DNA of 64,000 nt from Wagnerdoeblera sp046292685 (lineage in GTDB: Bacteria; Pseudomonadota; Alphaproteobacteria; Rhodobacterales; Rhodobacteraceae), in NCBI RefSeq assembly GCF_046292685.1, contig NZ_JBKBQM010000012.1, positions 1 to 64,000 of the forward strand. Direction: 5' to 3'. The notes beneath the pieces were generated by a model. The model was not told the origin of the DNA and made no database searches. It saw only the letters and a program-made list of their open reading frames with translations. Positions within the stretch are counted from its first letter, which is position 1, and each line of letters opens with the position of its first letter. The position numbers and the translations under genes were made by a program. Positions 16,296 to 25,896 of this stretch are shown here, one piece after another.

Positions 16296-17365
16296 GCAAA
16301 GCGCGCCGGGCTGACCGCGGCCACCAGCCCCGCATCCACCTGCGGCGCGCGCCCAATAATCAGATCCGCCCCCAGCCGCGCCGCCGCCGGCGCGGTCTGG
16401 AACCCGTAGCCGCCTTGTCCCGCCTGCCAGTAGAACCCCGGCGCCACCGGATCGGGCCCGATCACCAGCACCCGATCGGGCGCAAAGGTGCGCAAGCCGG
16501 CCCAGTTCGACAGCACCCGGGTTACCGGCTCGGTCACGAACGCCTCGTAGCGCGCCAGCCCTTCGGCCAGAACCATGTCGTCGGCCCAGGCATCGTGCGG
16601 GTCCATCGGGTGCTCCTCGGCGGGCGAAACGATCAGCGCCCCGGCATCGGGCTTGGCATACCAGGTTTCGCCGACGCCAAAGATCATCGGCCAACCCGAC
16701 ACATCCTGCCCGCCCGGCGCCGGAAGGCGCGCCATCGACCGGCGATAGGGCTGGAACCGCGGTCCGGCCACGCCTGCCAGCGCCGCCACGACATTCACCC
16801 AAGCCCCGGCCGCATTCACCAGAACCGGCGCGCTCAGTCGTTCCTGCGCCACCGTCACCTGCCAGGCATCTGCGGCGCGCGCCATCCCGGTGACGCGCGC
16901 GTTCAGCCGCACGGTGCCCCCCGCCGCCCGGATGCGCCGCACGCTGTCCTGCAAAAGGCGGTCGGTGTCGATGTCCCAGGCGTTGCCATGATAGCCGGCC
17001 AGGGTCACGGTATCGCGCCGCAGCACCGGCACGCGGGCAAAGGCCTCGTCCAGCGGCAGGCGTTCCATGCCCATCGCGGCAAGGTCGTGCTCGAACACAT
17101 CGCGCTCGGTGTCGCGGCCCAGGAGCATCAGCCCGCGCGGGCTGAGCAGGCCCGAAGCATGATACCACTCGCCCGATGCGATCGACAGCTCGCGCACGGC
17201 GGGTTTGCCATAGGTCGGCTCATACAGCGCCGCCGACCGGCCCGAGCTGTGATAGCCCACCGCCGCTTCGGCCTCCAGCACCAGCACCCGCGCCGCCGCG
17301 GCCAGTTCCGCCGCCAGCGTCAGCCCCGCCACGCCGCCGCCGATCACGATCACATCCGCATGCAT
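16292..17365 (-). CDS. FAD-dependent oxidoreductase (D-amino-acid oxidase / GlpO family)
   Basis: A 357-residue flavoprotein of the DAO superfamily, which oxidises amines or amino acids. The dinucleotide loop VIVIGGGVAGLTLAAEL is at the N-terminus, followed by VLEAEAAVGYHSSGRSAA, VNAAGAWVN in the middle and GLRTFAPDRVLVIGPDP plus WQAGQGGYGFQTAP at the end, as in glycine/D-amino-acid oxidases. The ATG at 17365 is favoured by GGAG seven bases upstream; a GTG at 17371 is possible. It is coupled to the DUF938 gene. Its exact substrate cannot be told. Confidence 0.85.
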   Translation of the reverse strand: MHADVIVIGGGVAGLTLAAELAAAARVLVLEAEAAVGYHSSGRSAALYEPTYGKPAVRELSIASGEWYHASGLLSPRGLMLLGRDTERDVFEHDLAAMGMERLPLDEAFARVPVLRRDTVTLAGYHGNAWDIDTDRLLQDSVRRIRAAGGTVRLNARVTGMARAADAWQVTVAQERLSAPVLVNAAGAWVNVVAALAGVAGPRFQPYRRSMARLPAPGGQDVSGWPMIFGVGETWYAKPDAGALIVSPAEEHPMDPHDAWADDMVLAEGLARYEAFVTEPVTRVLSNWAGLRTFAPDRVLVIGPDPVAPGFYWQAGQGGYGFQTAPAAARLGADLIIGRAPQVDAGLVAAVSPARFA

Positions 17366-17394
17366 TCCCACACTCCAACCCTGCCCCTGCAGGT

Positions 17395-17440
17395 TTCACC
17401 TTGATCCAAATATCCCCGCCGGAGGCATCCGCCGCCGGCC
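17395..17440 (-). repeat. dispersed palindromic repeat, copy F (CACCTTGA subtype, partly decayed)
   Basis: TTTCACCTTGATCCAAATAT followed by CCCC matches the end of copies D and E, but the G-rich hairpin half is replaced by a less regular GCCGG-rich stretch. It lies between the FAD oxidoreductase start and the dnaE stop, in the oxidoreductase leader. Confidence 0.65.
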
Positions 17441-17454
17441 AAGGGCGCAGGTCG

Positions 17455-20400
17455 CTACAATTCCTCGACCGCCAGCACCCCTTGCACCGCCTTCAACGCG
17501 CCTTTCACCTGCGGGCCCACCGGCCATTGCCCCGGCAGCACGATGTCGACCTCCTGCCCGGCCGCATCGTCGGCCACGCACAACCGCACCTCGCCTTTCG
17601 CCACCCGGCCCGCCGCCGCTCGCGCCCGGTCGAGCAGCGCCGCCACCGCCGCCACCGCCTGCGCTTCGGCCAGATGCACGCGCAAGGCGCTGGCCCCGGC
17701 ATCCGCCGCCACCCCTTCGACCGCCTGCACGGCGCGCGCCAGCAACTTCAGACTGTCGCCTTCCAGCGTCGCTTCGACCGTCAGCACCACGTTCAGCCCC
17801 GGTTCCAGCAAGGCGCGCGCCTGGTCCAGCACGTCGGAAAACACCGTCACCTCGTAAAGCCCGGTCGGGTCGGAACAGGCGACAAAGGCAAAGCGGTTCC
17901 CGCGCGAGGATTTGCGCTCCTGCCGCGCGCCGACCGATCCGGCCAGCTTGGCCACCACGGGGCCGCTTTCGGCGCGGCGCGCCACCTCGGTCAGCGTCAG
18001 CACGCCCTTGCGCTTCAAGGCGCCCATCCAGTCGTCCAGCGGATGCCCCGACAGATAGAACCCGACCGCCTGGTGTTCCTGCTGCAGGCGTTCCACCGGC
18101 AACCAGTCGCCGCGCGGGGCCAGCCGGGGCGGCGGCAGGTCGGCGCCCTGTTCCCCGAACAGCGACACCTGCGCCGAGGCCCGCGCTTCGTGCACCGCCG
18201 AGGAATACGCCACCAGCCCGTCCAACCCCTCGAACACCCGGGCCCGGTTGCCCTCCAGCGCGTCGAAGGCCCCTGCCCGCGCCAGCATCTCCAGCGGGCG
18301 CTTGCCCACGCGCTTGAGGTCCACCCGCGCGGCGAAATCGGCCAGATCGCGGAAGGGCCTGTCGCCGCGCGCGGCCACGATCAGCCGCATGGCGTCGACG
18401 CCCACGTTCTTCAGCGCCCCCAGCGCATAGACGATGCGCCCCTTGTCCACGGTAAAGGTCGCGCCCGAACGGTTCACGCAAGGCGGCACCACGGCAATGC
18501 CCATCCGGTCGACCTCGCGCTTGTAGACGTTCAGCTTGTCGGTGAGGTGGATATCGCAGTTCATCACCGCGGCCATGAACTCGACCGGGTGGTTGGCTTT
18601 CAGCCAGGCGGTCTGATAGCTGACCACGGCATAGGCGGCGGCGTGCGACTTGTTGAAACCGTAGTTGGCGAATTTCTCCAACAGGTCAAAGACCTCTCCG
18701 GCCTTCTTCGCGTCGATCCCGTGGGTTTTCGCCGCCCCTTCGATGAACTTCGGCCGCTCGCGCGCCATTTCCTCGGCAATCTTCTTGCCCATCGCGCGGC
18801 GCAAGAGGTCGGCACCGCCCAGCGAATAGCCCGCCATCACCTGCGCAATCTGCATCACCTGTTCCTGATAGACGATGATGCCTTGGGTTTCCTTCAGGAT
18901 GTCGTCGATGGTCGGGTGAATGGATTCAATGGGTTTCAGGCCGTTCTTCACCTCGCAATAGGTCGGGATGTTCTCCATCGGGCCCGGGCGATACAGCGCC
19001 ACCAGCGCCACGATATCCTCGATGCAGGTCGGCTTCATCCGGCGCAGCGCATCCATCATGCCGCTGGATTCCACCTGGAACACCGCCACCGTCCGCGCGC
19101 TGGCGTAAAGCGCATAGGTTTTCGCATCGTCCAGCGGAATGGCGTTGATCTCGTCCACCGCGCCGGCTGGCGGCGGGTAAATCTGCGTGCCGTCCGGGGC
19201 CAGGTGCAGATGCCGCCCCTGCCCGCGGATCAGGTCCACCGCGTTCTGGATCACCGTCAGCGTCTTGAGCCCGAGGAAGTCGAATTTCACCAGCCCCGCC
19301 GCCTCGACCCATTTCATGTTGAACTGCGTCGCCGGCATGTCCGACCGCGGGTCGCGGTAAAGCGGCACCAGCTCGTCCAGCGGCCGGTCGCCGATCACCA
19401 CGCCCGCGGCATGGGTCGAGGCGTTGCGCAGCAAGCCTTCGATCTTTTCGGCATGGGCCAGCAGGCGGCCCACGACTTCCTCCTTCGCGGCCTCGCGCAG
19501 GCGCGGCTCGTCGGCCAGCGCCTTGGTGATGGACACCGGCTTGACCCCCTCCAGCGGGATCATCTTCGACAGCTTGTCCACCTGGCCATAGGACATCTGC
19601 AGCACCCGCCCCACGTCGCGCACCGCCGCCTTGGACAACAGCGCACCGAAGGTGATGATCTGCGCCACCTTCTCGCGGCCGTATTTCTCCTGCACATAGC
19701 GGATCACCTCCTCGCGGCGGTCCATGCAGAAGTCGATGTCGAAGTCTGGCATGCTGACCCGCTCGGGGTTCAGGAAGCGTTCGAACAGCAGCGCATAGCG
19801 CAAGGGATCGAGGTCGGTGATGGTCAGCACCCAGGCCACCAGCGACCCCGCCCCCGACCCCCGCCCGGGCCCCACCGGAATCCCGCGGCTCTTGGCCCAT
19901 TTGATGAAATCGGCCACGATCAGGAAATAGCCCGGGAACCCCATCTTCTCGATGATGCCCAGCTCGAAGCGCAGGCGCTCCTCATAGACCTCGCGCGGGG
20001 CCGACAGCGGCGTCACCGCCAGCCGGGCATCGAGGCCCTGCCACGCCTGGCGGCGCAGCTCCTCGACCTCGTCATCGGCAAAGCGCGGCAGGATCGGCTT
20101 GCGCTTCCTGGCGGCATAGGCGCAGCGGCGGGCGATTTCCACGGTGTTGGCCACCGCCTCGGGCAGGTCGGCGAACAGCGCGACCATTTCGGCTTCGGAC
20201 TTGAAACAATGGTGCGGCGTCAGCCGGCGGCGCGGCGCGGTCTGGTCGACATAGGCGCCATCGGCGATGCACAGCAACGCATCATGCGCCTCGAACATGT
20301 CGGGCTTGGGGAAATGCACGTCATTGGTCGCCACCAGCGGCAAGCCCCGGGCATAGGCCGCCTCGACGAACCACGGTTCGGTGGCGCGCTCGGCCTCGGT

Positions 20401-20952
20401 CCAGCGCCCGTCCTCGCCCGGGTGGCGTTGCAGCTCGATGTACAGCCGCCCGGGATAGATCGCGGCCAGCCGGTCCAGCAGCGCCTCGGCCCGCGCGCCT
20501 TGCCCGGCGCGCACCAGCCGCCCCAGCGGCCCCTCGGCGGCCCCGGTCAGGCAGATCAACCCCTCGGCATGGGCGGCCAGATCCTCGACCGTCACCTGCG
20601 GCACCTCGCTCGACTCGCGCAGGTAAAGGCACGAGTTCAGCTTCATCAGGTTGCCGTATCCCGCCTCCGACTGCGCCAGCAGCACGATGGCCGCCGGGGG
20701 CCGCGGCCGTTCGCCGGGCGGCGCCGGATCGTGGCGCAGCGCGATCTGGCACCCGAGAATCGGCTGCACCCCCGCCCCCAGCGCCGTGACCGAAAACTCC
20801 AGCGCCGCAAACAGGTTGTTGGTGTCGGTGACCGCAACCGCCGGCATGCCGGCCGCCGCCGCCATCTTGACCAGCGTCTTCAGCGGCACGGCGCCTTCCA
20901 GCAGGGAATATTCGGTGTGGGTGCGCAGGTGGATGAATCGGGGCTCGCTCAT
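17455..20952 (-). CDS. dnaE: DNA polymerase III subunit alpha
   Basis: The 1165-residue replicative polymerase, the same length as E. coli DnaE (1160). The N-terminal PHP domain begins FIHLRTHTEYSLLEGAV. The palm aspartates are in MPDFDIDFCMDRR at about 401-405, the same numbering as E. coli. The finger/thumb segments (for example GPGRGSGAGSLVAWVL and KYGREKVAQIITFG) and the helix-hairpin-helix part (FNKSHAAAYAVVSYQTAWLK...) follow, then an OB-fold region and a C-terminal domain ending LAVEEL. The ATG at 20952 is the only sensible start; an open frame continues upstream without conservation. It is transcribed alone, away from xdhA. Confidence 0.97.
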   Translation of the reverse strand: MSEPRFIHLRTHTEYSLLEGAVPLKTLVKMAAAAGMPAVAVTDTNNLFAALEFSVTALGAGVQPILGCQIALRHDPAPPGERPRPPAAIVLLAQSEAGYGNLMKLNSCLYLRESSEVPQVTVEDLAAHAEGLICLTGAAEGPLGRLVRAGQGARAEALLDRLAAIYPGRLYIELQRHPGEDGRWTEAERATEPWFVEAAYARGLPLVATNDVHFPKPDMFEAHDALLCIADGAYVDQTAPRRRLTPHHCFKSEAEMVALFADLPEAVANTVEIARRCAYAARKRKPILPRFADDEVEELRRQAWQGLDARLAVTPLSAPREVYEERLRFELGIIEKMGFPGYFLIVADFIKWAKSRGIPVGPGRGSGAGSLVAWVLTITDLDPLRYALLFERFLNPERVSMPDFDIDFCMDRREEVIRYVQEKYGREKVAQIITFGALLSKAAVRDVGRVLQMSYGQVDKLSKMIPLEGVKPVSITKALADEPRLREAAKEEVVGRLLAHAEKIEGLLRNASTHAAGVVIGDRPLDELVPLYRDPRSDMPATQFNMKWVEAAGLVKFDFLGLKTLTVIQNAVDLIRGQGRHLHLAPDGTQIYPPPAGAVDEINAIPLDDAKTYALYASARTVAVFQVESSGMMDALRRMKPTCIEDIVALVALYRPGPMENIPTYCEVKNGLKPIESIHPTIDDILKETQGIIVYQEQVMQIAQVMAGYSLGGADLLRRAMGKKIAEEMARERPKFIEGAAKTHGIDAKKAGEVFDLLEKFANYGFNKSHAAAYAVVSYQTAWLKANHPVEFMAAVMNCDIHLTDKLNVYKREVDRMGIAVVPPCVNRSGATFTVDKGRIVYALGALKNVGVDAMRLIVAARGDRPFRDLADFAARVDLKRVGKRPLEMLARAGAFDALEGNRARVFEGLDGLVAYSSAVHEARASAQVSLFGEQGADLPPPRLAPRGDWLPVERLQQEHQAVGFYLSGHPLDDWMGALKRKGVLTLTEVARRAESGPVVAKLAGSVGARQERKSSRGNRFAFVACSDPTGLYEVTVFSDVLDQARALLEPGLNVVLTVEATLEGDSLKLLARAVQAVEGVAADAGASALRVHLAEAQAVAAVAALLDRARAAAGRVAKGEVRLCVADDAAGQEVDIVLPGQWPVGPQVKGALKAVQGVLAVEEL

Positions 20953-21192
20953 GCGCCCGACCATAGGGGCGCGCGTGCCGGCAGGAAAGCCGCCATCGCG
21001 CAGGCACCGGCGCCGCCGCCGCCCATTTTCGCGGCAGAGGCGAAGATGTTTCAAATCCGCCCGCCAAGTGAAGGCTTGCCAAACCCGGACCCGATGCGCT
21101 TTGCTGAGGCCAAGGAGTGCGCCCGGACTTACGCCGCATCGGGACGGGCGCGAAACTCTGCCATCAGGGAAGTACCGCGGCGGAACTGACAC

Positions 21193-22614
21193 ATGACTGA
21201 GCTTGCGTTTCTGCTCAACGGAACGCCGGTGCGCCTGCGCGACGTTGCGCCCACCCGCACCCTGCTCGACTGGCTGCGCGAGGATCGCGGCCTGACCGGC
21301 ACCAAGGAAGGCTGCAACGAAGGCGACTGCGGCGCCTGCACGGTGATGGTCACCGATGCGCGCGGCACCCGGGCCCTCAACGCCTGCATCCTGTTCCTGC
21401 CGCAACTGGCGGGCAAGGCCGTGCGCACCGTCGAAGGGCTGTCGGCCCCCGACGGCACCCTGCACCCGGTCCAGCAGGCGATGGTCGATCACCACGGCAG
21501 CCAGTGCGGCTTCTGCACCCCGGGCTTCGTGGTGGCCATGGCCGCCAACCACCTGAGCGGCGAAACCGACCACGACACCGCGCTGGCCGGCAACCTGTGC
21601 CGCTGCACCGGCTACGCCCCCATCCTGCGCGCCGCCCGCGCCGCCGAGGCCGCCCCCGCCCCCGCCTGGATCGACGATTCCGCCGCCCTTTTCACCTTGA
21701 CCGAAATATCCTCGGGGGGTGAATGGCCCGGCACGGGCCAGAGGGGGGCAGACAGCCCCCCTGCCTTCCTGCCGCGCAGCGCCGACGAGCTCGCCGCCTG
21801 GTATCTTGCCCATCCGCAAGGCCGGCTGGTCGCAGGCGCGACGGATGTCGGGCTCTGGGTCACCAAGGGCCTGCGCGATCTGGGCCCGGTGGCCTTCGTC
21901 GCCGGGGTCGAGGATCTGCGCGGCGTCACGGTTTCGGACGGCGAAATCCGCATCGGTGCGGCCACCACCATCGCCGAGTTGCGCCGCGCGATCGCGCCGC
22001 ATCACCCCTCCTTTGCCGGGCTTCTGCGCCGCTATGCCAGCGAACAGGTGCGCAACGCCGCCACCATCGGCGGCAACATCGCCAATGGCAGCCCGATCGG
22101 CGATGCCCCGCCGGCGCTGATCGCGCTGGGGGCCACGTTGCACCTGCGCCGCGGCGATGCCCGGCGGTCGATCCCGCTCGAGTCCTTCTTCCTCGCCTAC
22201 GGCAAGCAGGACCGCGCGCCCGGCGAATTCGTCGAGGCCGTCAGCATCCCGCGCCAGCCCGATAGCTTGCGCTGCTACAAGCTTTCCAAGCGTTTCGACC
22301 AGGACATTTCCGCGGTCTGCGGCGCCTTGAACATTTCGGTCGCGGATGGGCGTGTGACAAGCGCGCGCATCGCCTTCGGCGGCATGGCCGGAACGCCGAA
22401 GCGTGCGATCCAAGCCGAAGCGGCGCTGCTGGGCGCGGCGTGGAACGAGAAGACCATCGAGGCGGCCTGCACCGCCCTGGCACAGGATTTCACCCCGCTT
22501 TCCGACATGCGCGCCTCGGCCGGCTACCGGATGGAGGCGGCGCGCGGCATGATCCGGCGCTGTTTTCTCGAAACGGCCGGAGCGGCCACCAGCGTTCTGG
22601 AGGTGCGGGCATGA
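21193..22614 (+). CDS. xdhA: xanthine dehydrogenase small subunit (FeS and FAD domains)
   Basis: A 473-residue subunit carrying two [2Fe-2S] clusters and FAD. The plant-type cluster uses CNEGDCGACTV and a downstream Cys; the second uses CGFCTPG and LCRCTGY (about 100-140). The FAD domain holds LVAGATDVGLW and NAATIGGNIANGSPIGD. The protein is slightly longer than R. capsulatus XdhA because about 24 residues between the iron-sulfur and FAD domains (167-190) are encoded by a dispersed palindromic repeat read in frame. The stop overlaps the xdhB start (ATGA). It transfers electrons from the molybdenum site on XdhB to NAD. Confidence 0.95.
   Translation: MTELAFLLNGTPVRLRDVAPTRTLLDWLREDRGLTGTKEGCNEGDCGACTVMVTDARGTRALNACILFLPQLAGKAVRTVEGLSAPDGTLHPVQQAMVDHHGSQCGFCTPGFVVAMAANHLSGETDHDTALAGNLCRCTGYAPILRAARAAEAAPAPAWIDDSAALFTLTEISSGGEWPGTGQRGADSPPAFLPRSADELAAWYLAHPQGRLVAGATDVGLWVTKGLRDLGPVAFVAGVEDLRGVTVSDGEIRIGAATTIAELRRAIAPHHPSFAGLLRRYASEQVRNAATIGGNIANGSPIGDAPPALIALGATLHLRRGDARRSIPLESFFLAYGKQDRAPGEFVEAVSIPRQPDSLRCYKLSKRFDQDISAVCGALNISVADGRVTSARIAFGGMAGTPKRAIQAEAALLGAAWNEKTIEAACTALAQDFTPLSDMRASAGYRMEAARGMIRRCFLETAGAATSVLEVRA
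21691..21761 (-). repeat. dispersed palindromic repeat, copy D, in frame inside xdhA
   Basis: TTCACCTTGACCGAAATATC, CTCGGGGGG and a 7-bp hairpin GGGGGGC-AGACA-GCCCCCC match the intergenic copy between the MAPEG gene and lpd (60716-60765). Here it is read through in the plus strand as FTLTEISSGGEWPG then TGQRGADSPP and keeps the frame. It falls exactly between two protein domains. Confidence 0.85.
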
Positions 22615-24962
22615 GCGTGGCAAAACCCCTGGCCCACGATTCCGGACCGCTGCATGTGACCGGCCAGGCGCGCTATCTGGACGATGTGCCGCTGCCGGCC
22701 AATGCGCTGCATCTGGCCTTCGGGCTTTCCACCGTGGCCCATGCCGAAATCGTGGCGATGGATCTGGCCGCGGTGCGCGCCGCACCCGGGGTGGTGGCGG
22801 TGCTGACGGCCGCCGACATGCCCTTTGCCAACGACGCCTCGCCTTCGGCGCATGACGAACCGGTGCTGGCCGATGGCGTGGTGCATTTCCTCGGGCAGCC
22901 GATGTTCCTGGTGGTGGCGACCAGCCACCTTGCCGCCCGCCGCGCCGCCCGCCTGGCCAGGGTGCGCTATGCCGAACGGCCCGCGATCCTGACGGTCGAA
23001 CAGGCGCTGGCGGCGGACAGCCGCTTCGGGCCGCCGGTGGTCTGGACGATGGGCGATGCCGCCGCCGCGCTGGCGCGGGCGCCGCATGTGATCGAGGGCC
23101 GGCTGGAACTGGGCGGGCAGGAACATTTTTACCTCGAAGGCCAGGCGGCGCTGGCCATCCCCGGCGAGGCGGGGGACATGCATGTCATGTCCTCGACCCA
23201 GCATCCGACCGAGATCCAGCACAAGGTGGCCGAGGCCATCGGCCTGCCGATGCATGCGGTGCGGGTCGAGTGCCGGCGCATGGGCGGCGGCTTCGGCGGC
23301 AAGGAAAGCCAGGGCAACCACCTGGCGGTGGCCTGCGCCGTCGCGGCTCGCGCGACGGGGCGGCCGTGCAAGATGCGCTACGACCGCGACGACGACATGA
23401 TGGTCACCGGCAAGCGCCACGACTTCCGCATCGACTATCGCGCGGGCTTCGACGATGACGGGCGGCTGTCGGGGGTGGAATTCACGCATTACACCCGGGC
23501 CGGCTGGGCGCTGGACCTGACCCATCCGGTCGCGGACCGCGCCATGCTGCACGCAGGCAACGCCTATCACCTGCCGCATGTCCGCATCGAAAGCCACCGG
23601 CTGCGCACCAACACCCAAAGCGCCACCGCGTTTCGCGGGTTCGGCGGGCCGCAAGGCGTGGCCGGGATCGAGCGGGTGATGGATCACATCGCCCATGCCC
23701 TGGGCCGCGACCCGCTGGAGGTGCGGCGCGCGAACTTCTATGCGGCGCCCGCGGCAGCCCCGGGGGGCGCTGCCCCCCGGACCCCCCGGGATATTTCCGG
23801 ACAGAAAATGGAGGGCGCGCAGACCACCCATTACGGCCAGCCGGTGCGCGGCTATGTGCTGCACGATCTGGTGGCGCGGCTGGAAGCCTCGTCGGAGTAT
23901 GTCGCGCGGCGGGCGGCGGTGCGGGACTGGAACGCCCGCCACCCGGTGCTGAAGCGGGGTATCGCGCTGACGCCGGTGATGTTCGGCATTTCCTTCACGC
24001 TGACGCATCTGAACCAGGCCGGTGCGCTGGTGCATGTGTATCAGGACGGGTCGATCCACCTGAACCACGGCGGCACCGAGATGGGCCAGGGCCTGTTCCA
24101 GAAGGTCGCGCAGGTGGCCGCGACGGAGTTCGGGGTGGACATGGCGGCGGTGCGGATCACCGCGACCGACACGGCCAAGGTGCCCAACACCAGCGCCACC
24201 GCGGCATCCTCGGGGTCGGACCTGAACGGCATGGCGGTGCAGGCTGCTTGTGCCGAGATCCGCGGGCGGATGGCGGCGCATCTGGCGCAACTGCATCAGG
24301 TGGCGCCCGAGGCGGTGGTCTTTGCCGATGGGCGGGTGCGGGCGGGGGCCGGCGACTACGCCTTCGCCGAAGCGGCCAGCCTGTGTTACCAGGGGCGCGT
24401 CGCGCTGTCGGCCACCGGGTTTTACCGCACGCCCGACATCCGCTGGGACCGGACCCGCGGGCGCGGGCGGCCTTTCCTGTATTTCGCCTATGGCGCTGCG
24501 GTGACCGAAGTGGTGATCGACACGCTGACCGGCGAAAACCGCATCCTGCGTGCCGATATCCTGCACGATACCGGCGCCTCGCTGAACCCGGCGCTGGACA
24601 TCGGGCAGGTCGAAGGCGGCTATGTGCAAGGCGCGGGATGGCTGACGACCGAGGAACTGGTCTGGGACGACAAGGGTGCCTTGCGCACCCATGCGCCCAG
24701 CACCTACAAGATCCCCGCCTTTGCCGACCGGCCCGAAGTGTTCAACGTGGCGCTTTACAACCAGCCCAACCCCGAACCGACGATCCACCGTTCCAAGGCG
24801 GTGGGCGAGCCGCCCTTCATGCTGGGGATTTCGGCGTTGATGGCGCTGTCGGATGCGGTGGCGGCTTGCGGCGACGGGTCGGTCTACCCCGACCTGAACG
24901 GGCCGGCCACCGCCGAACGGGTCTTGCGCGCGGTGCGCCGCCAGCAGGGCCGCGATGTTTGA
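22611..24962 (+). CDS. xdhB: xanthine dehydrogenase large subunit (molybdopterin)
   Basis: A 783-residue molybdenum-cofactor subunit oxidising hypoxanthine and xanthine to urate. The cofactor motifs GGGFGGKESQ, FRGFGGPQG and GTEMGQGL are present, and the catalytic Glu is in KAVGEPPFM at 733, close to E730 of R. capsulatus XdhB. About 18 residues around 383-400 (PGGAAPRTPRDISGQKM) are encoded by a palindromic repeat in frame, just before the conserved TTHYGQPV. Start and stop overlap xdhA and xdhC, so the three subunits are translated as a unit. Confidence 0.95.
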   Translation: MSVAKPLAHDSGPLHVTGQARYLDDVPLPANALHLAFGLSTVAHAEIVAMDLAAVRAAPGVVAVLTAADMPFANDASPSAHDEPVLADGVVHFLGQPMFLVVATSHLAARRAARLARVRYAERPAILTVEQALAADSRFGPPVVWTMGDAAAALARAPHVIEGRLELGGQEHFYLEGQAALAIPGEAGDMHVMSSTQHPTEIQHKVAEAIGLPMHAVRVECRRMGGGFGGKESQGNHLAVACAVAARATGRPCKMRYDRDDDMMVTGKRHDFRIDYRAGFDDDGRLSGVEFTHYTRAGWALDLTHPVADRAMLHAGNAYHLPHVRIESHRLRTNTQSATAFRGFGGPQGVAGIERVMDHIAHALGRDPLEVRRANFYAAPAAAPGGAAPRTPRDISGQKMEGAQTTHYGQPVRGYVLHDLVARLEASSEYVARRAAVRDWNARHPVLKRGIALTPVMFGISFTLTHLNQAGALVHVYQDGSIHLNHGGTEMGQGLFQKVAQVAATEFGVDMAAVRITATDTAKVPNTSATAASSGSDLNGMAVQAACAEIRGRMAAHLAQLHQVAPEAVVFADGRVRAGAGDYAFAEAASLCYQGRVALSATGFYRTPDIRWDRTRGRGRPFLYFAYGAAVTEVVIDTLTGENRILRADILHDTGASLNPALDIGQVEGGYVQGAGWLTTEELVWDDKGALRTHAPSTYKIPAFADRPEVFNVALYNQPNPEPTIHRSKAVGEPPFMLGISALMALSDAVAACGDGSVYPDLNGPATAERVLRAVRRQQGRDV
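23757..23811 (+). repeat. dispersed palindromic repeat, copy B, in frame inside xdhB
   Basis: A 9-bp stem CCGGGGGGC/GCCCCCCGG with loop GCT, then ACCCCCCGGG, ATATTTCCGG and ACAGAAAATGG. It is nearly identical to copy A at 83-131. The frame stays open and gives APGGAAPRTPRDISGQKM inside the molybdopterin subunit. Orientation is opposite to the copy in xdhA. Confidence 0.88.
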
Positions 24963-25896
24963 CCGGGCCGCGCTGGCGGCGGCGGTTGCGGCGCAGGGCC
25001 GCGTGGCGCGGGTGGTGATCGCGGGCTTTGCCGGGTCGTCCCCGCGCGAGGCAGGGGCGGCCATGCTGGTGTGGCAAGGCGGCCAGTCGGGCACCATCGG
25101 CGGCGGGGCGCTGGAATGGCAGGCGGCGCAGGCGGCGCGCGCCTTGCTGGGCGCGGGCGGTGCATGCGTCACGCGCCACGCGCTGGGGCCCGAACTGGGC
25201 CAGTGCTGCGGGGGGGCGGTGACGCTGGCGACCGAAGTGTTCGATGCGCCGGCGCTGGCGGCGCTGGAGCTGCGGGACGGCTGCGTGCTGCGCCGGGTTG
25301 CCGGTGCGGCGCCGGTGCCGCTGGCGATTGCCCGTGCGCTGGCGCGGGCGCGCGACCGCGGCGCGGTGCCGGCGGTGACGCTGGCCGACGGCTGGTTGCT
25401 GGAGCCCCTGGCGCTGCCCGCCCGCAAGCTGTGGATCTGGGGGGCAGGGCATGTGGGTCGGGCGCTGGTGGCGGTGCTGGCGCCGCTGCCGGGCTTTGCG
25501 CTGACCTGGGTCGATACCGCCGCCGACCGCTTTCCGGCCGACATCCCCCCCGGTGTCGTGCCGCGCATTTCCGCCGACCCGGGCGCGCTGGTGCCCGAGG
25601 CGCCCGCCGATGCCGAGCATCTGATCCTGACCTATTCGCATGCGCTGGACCTCGAGCTTTGCCACCGGCTCTTGCAGCACGGTTTCGCCGGTTGCGGGCT
25701 GATCGGGTCGGCGACGAAATGGGCGCGGTTCCGGTCGAGGCTTTCGGCGCTTGGCCATGCCCCGGCGGATGTGGCAAGGATCGTCTGCCCGATCGGCGAT
25801 CCGGGCCTTGGCAAGCATCCGCAGGCCATTGCCATCGGGGTTGCGTCCGAACTGATGCGCGCCGCCCCTGCCCTGACACGAAAGGCCCTTGCATGA
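24955..25896 (+). CDS. xdhC: xanthine dehydrogenase accessory protein XdhC
   Basis: A 313-residue chaperone that binds molybdenum cofactor, supports its sulfuration and inserts it into XdhB. The N-terminal XdhC/CoxI domain has SSPREAGAAMLV, GTIGGGALEWQ and the Cys-Cys GQCCGG; the C-terminal Rossmann domain starts LWIWGAGHVGRALV and contains YSHALDLELC and LIGSATKW. It overlaps xdhB by 8 bp and the ABC ATPase gene by 4 bp (ATGA), which ties cofactor insertion and transport into one operon. Confidence 0.94.
   Translation: MFDRAALAAAVAAQGRVARVVIAGFAGSSPREAGAAMLVWQGGQSGTIGGGALEWQAAQAARALLGAGGACVTRHALGPELGQCCGGAVTLATEVFDAPALAALELRDGCVLRRVAGAAPVPLAIARALARARDRGAVPAVTLADGWLLEPLALPARKLWIWGAGHVGRALVAVLAPLPGFALTWVDTAADRFPADIPPGVVPRISADPGALVPEAPADAEHLILTYSHALDLELCHRLLQHGFAGCGLIGSATKWARFRSRLSALGHAPADVARIVCPIGDPGLGKHPQAIAIGVASELMRAAPALTRKALA

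Noticed and set aside
22524..25568. Very long open frames opposite known genes, for example on the minus strand across xdhB and xdhC, or 53-57 kb across sucA
   Set aside because: High GC makes stop codons rare in the antisense frames. They encode His/Arg/Gly-rich strings without motifs and have poor codon use, while the plus-strand genes have clear family motifs.
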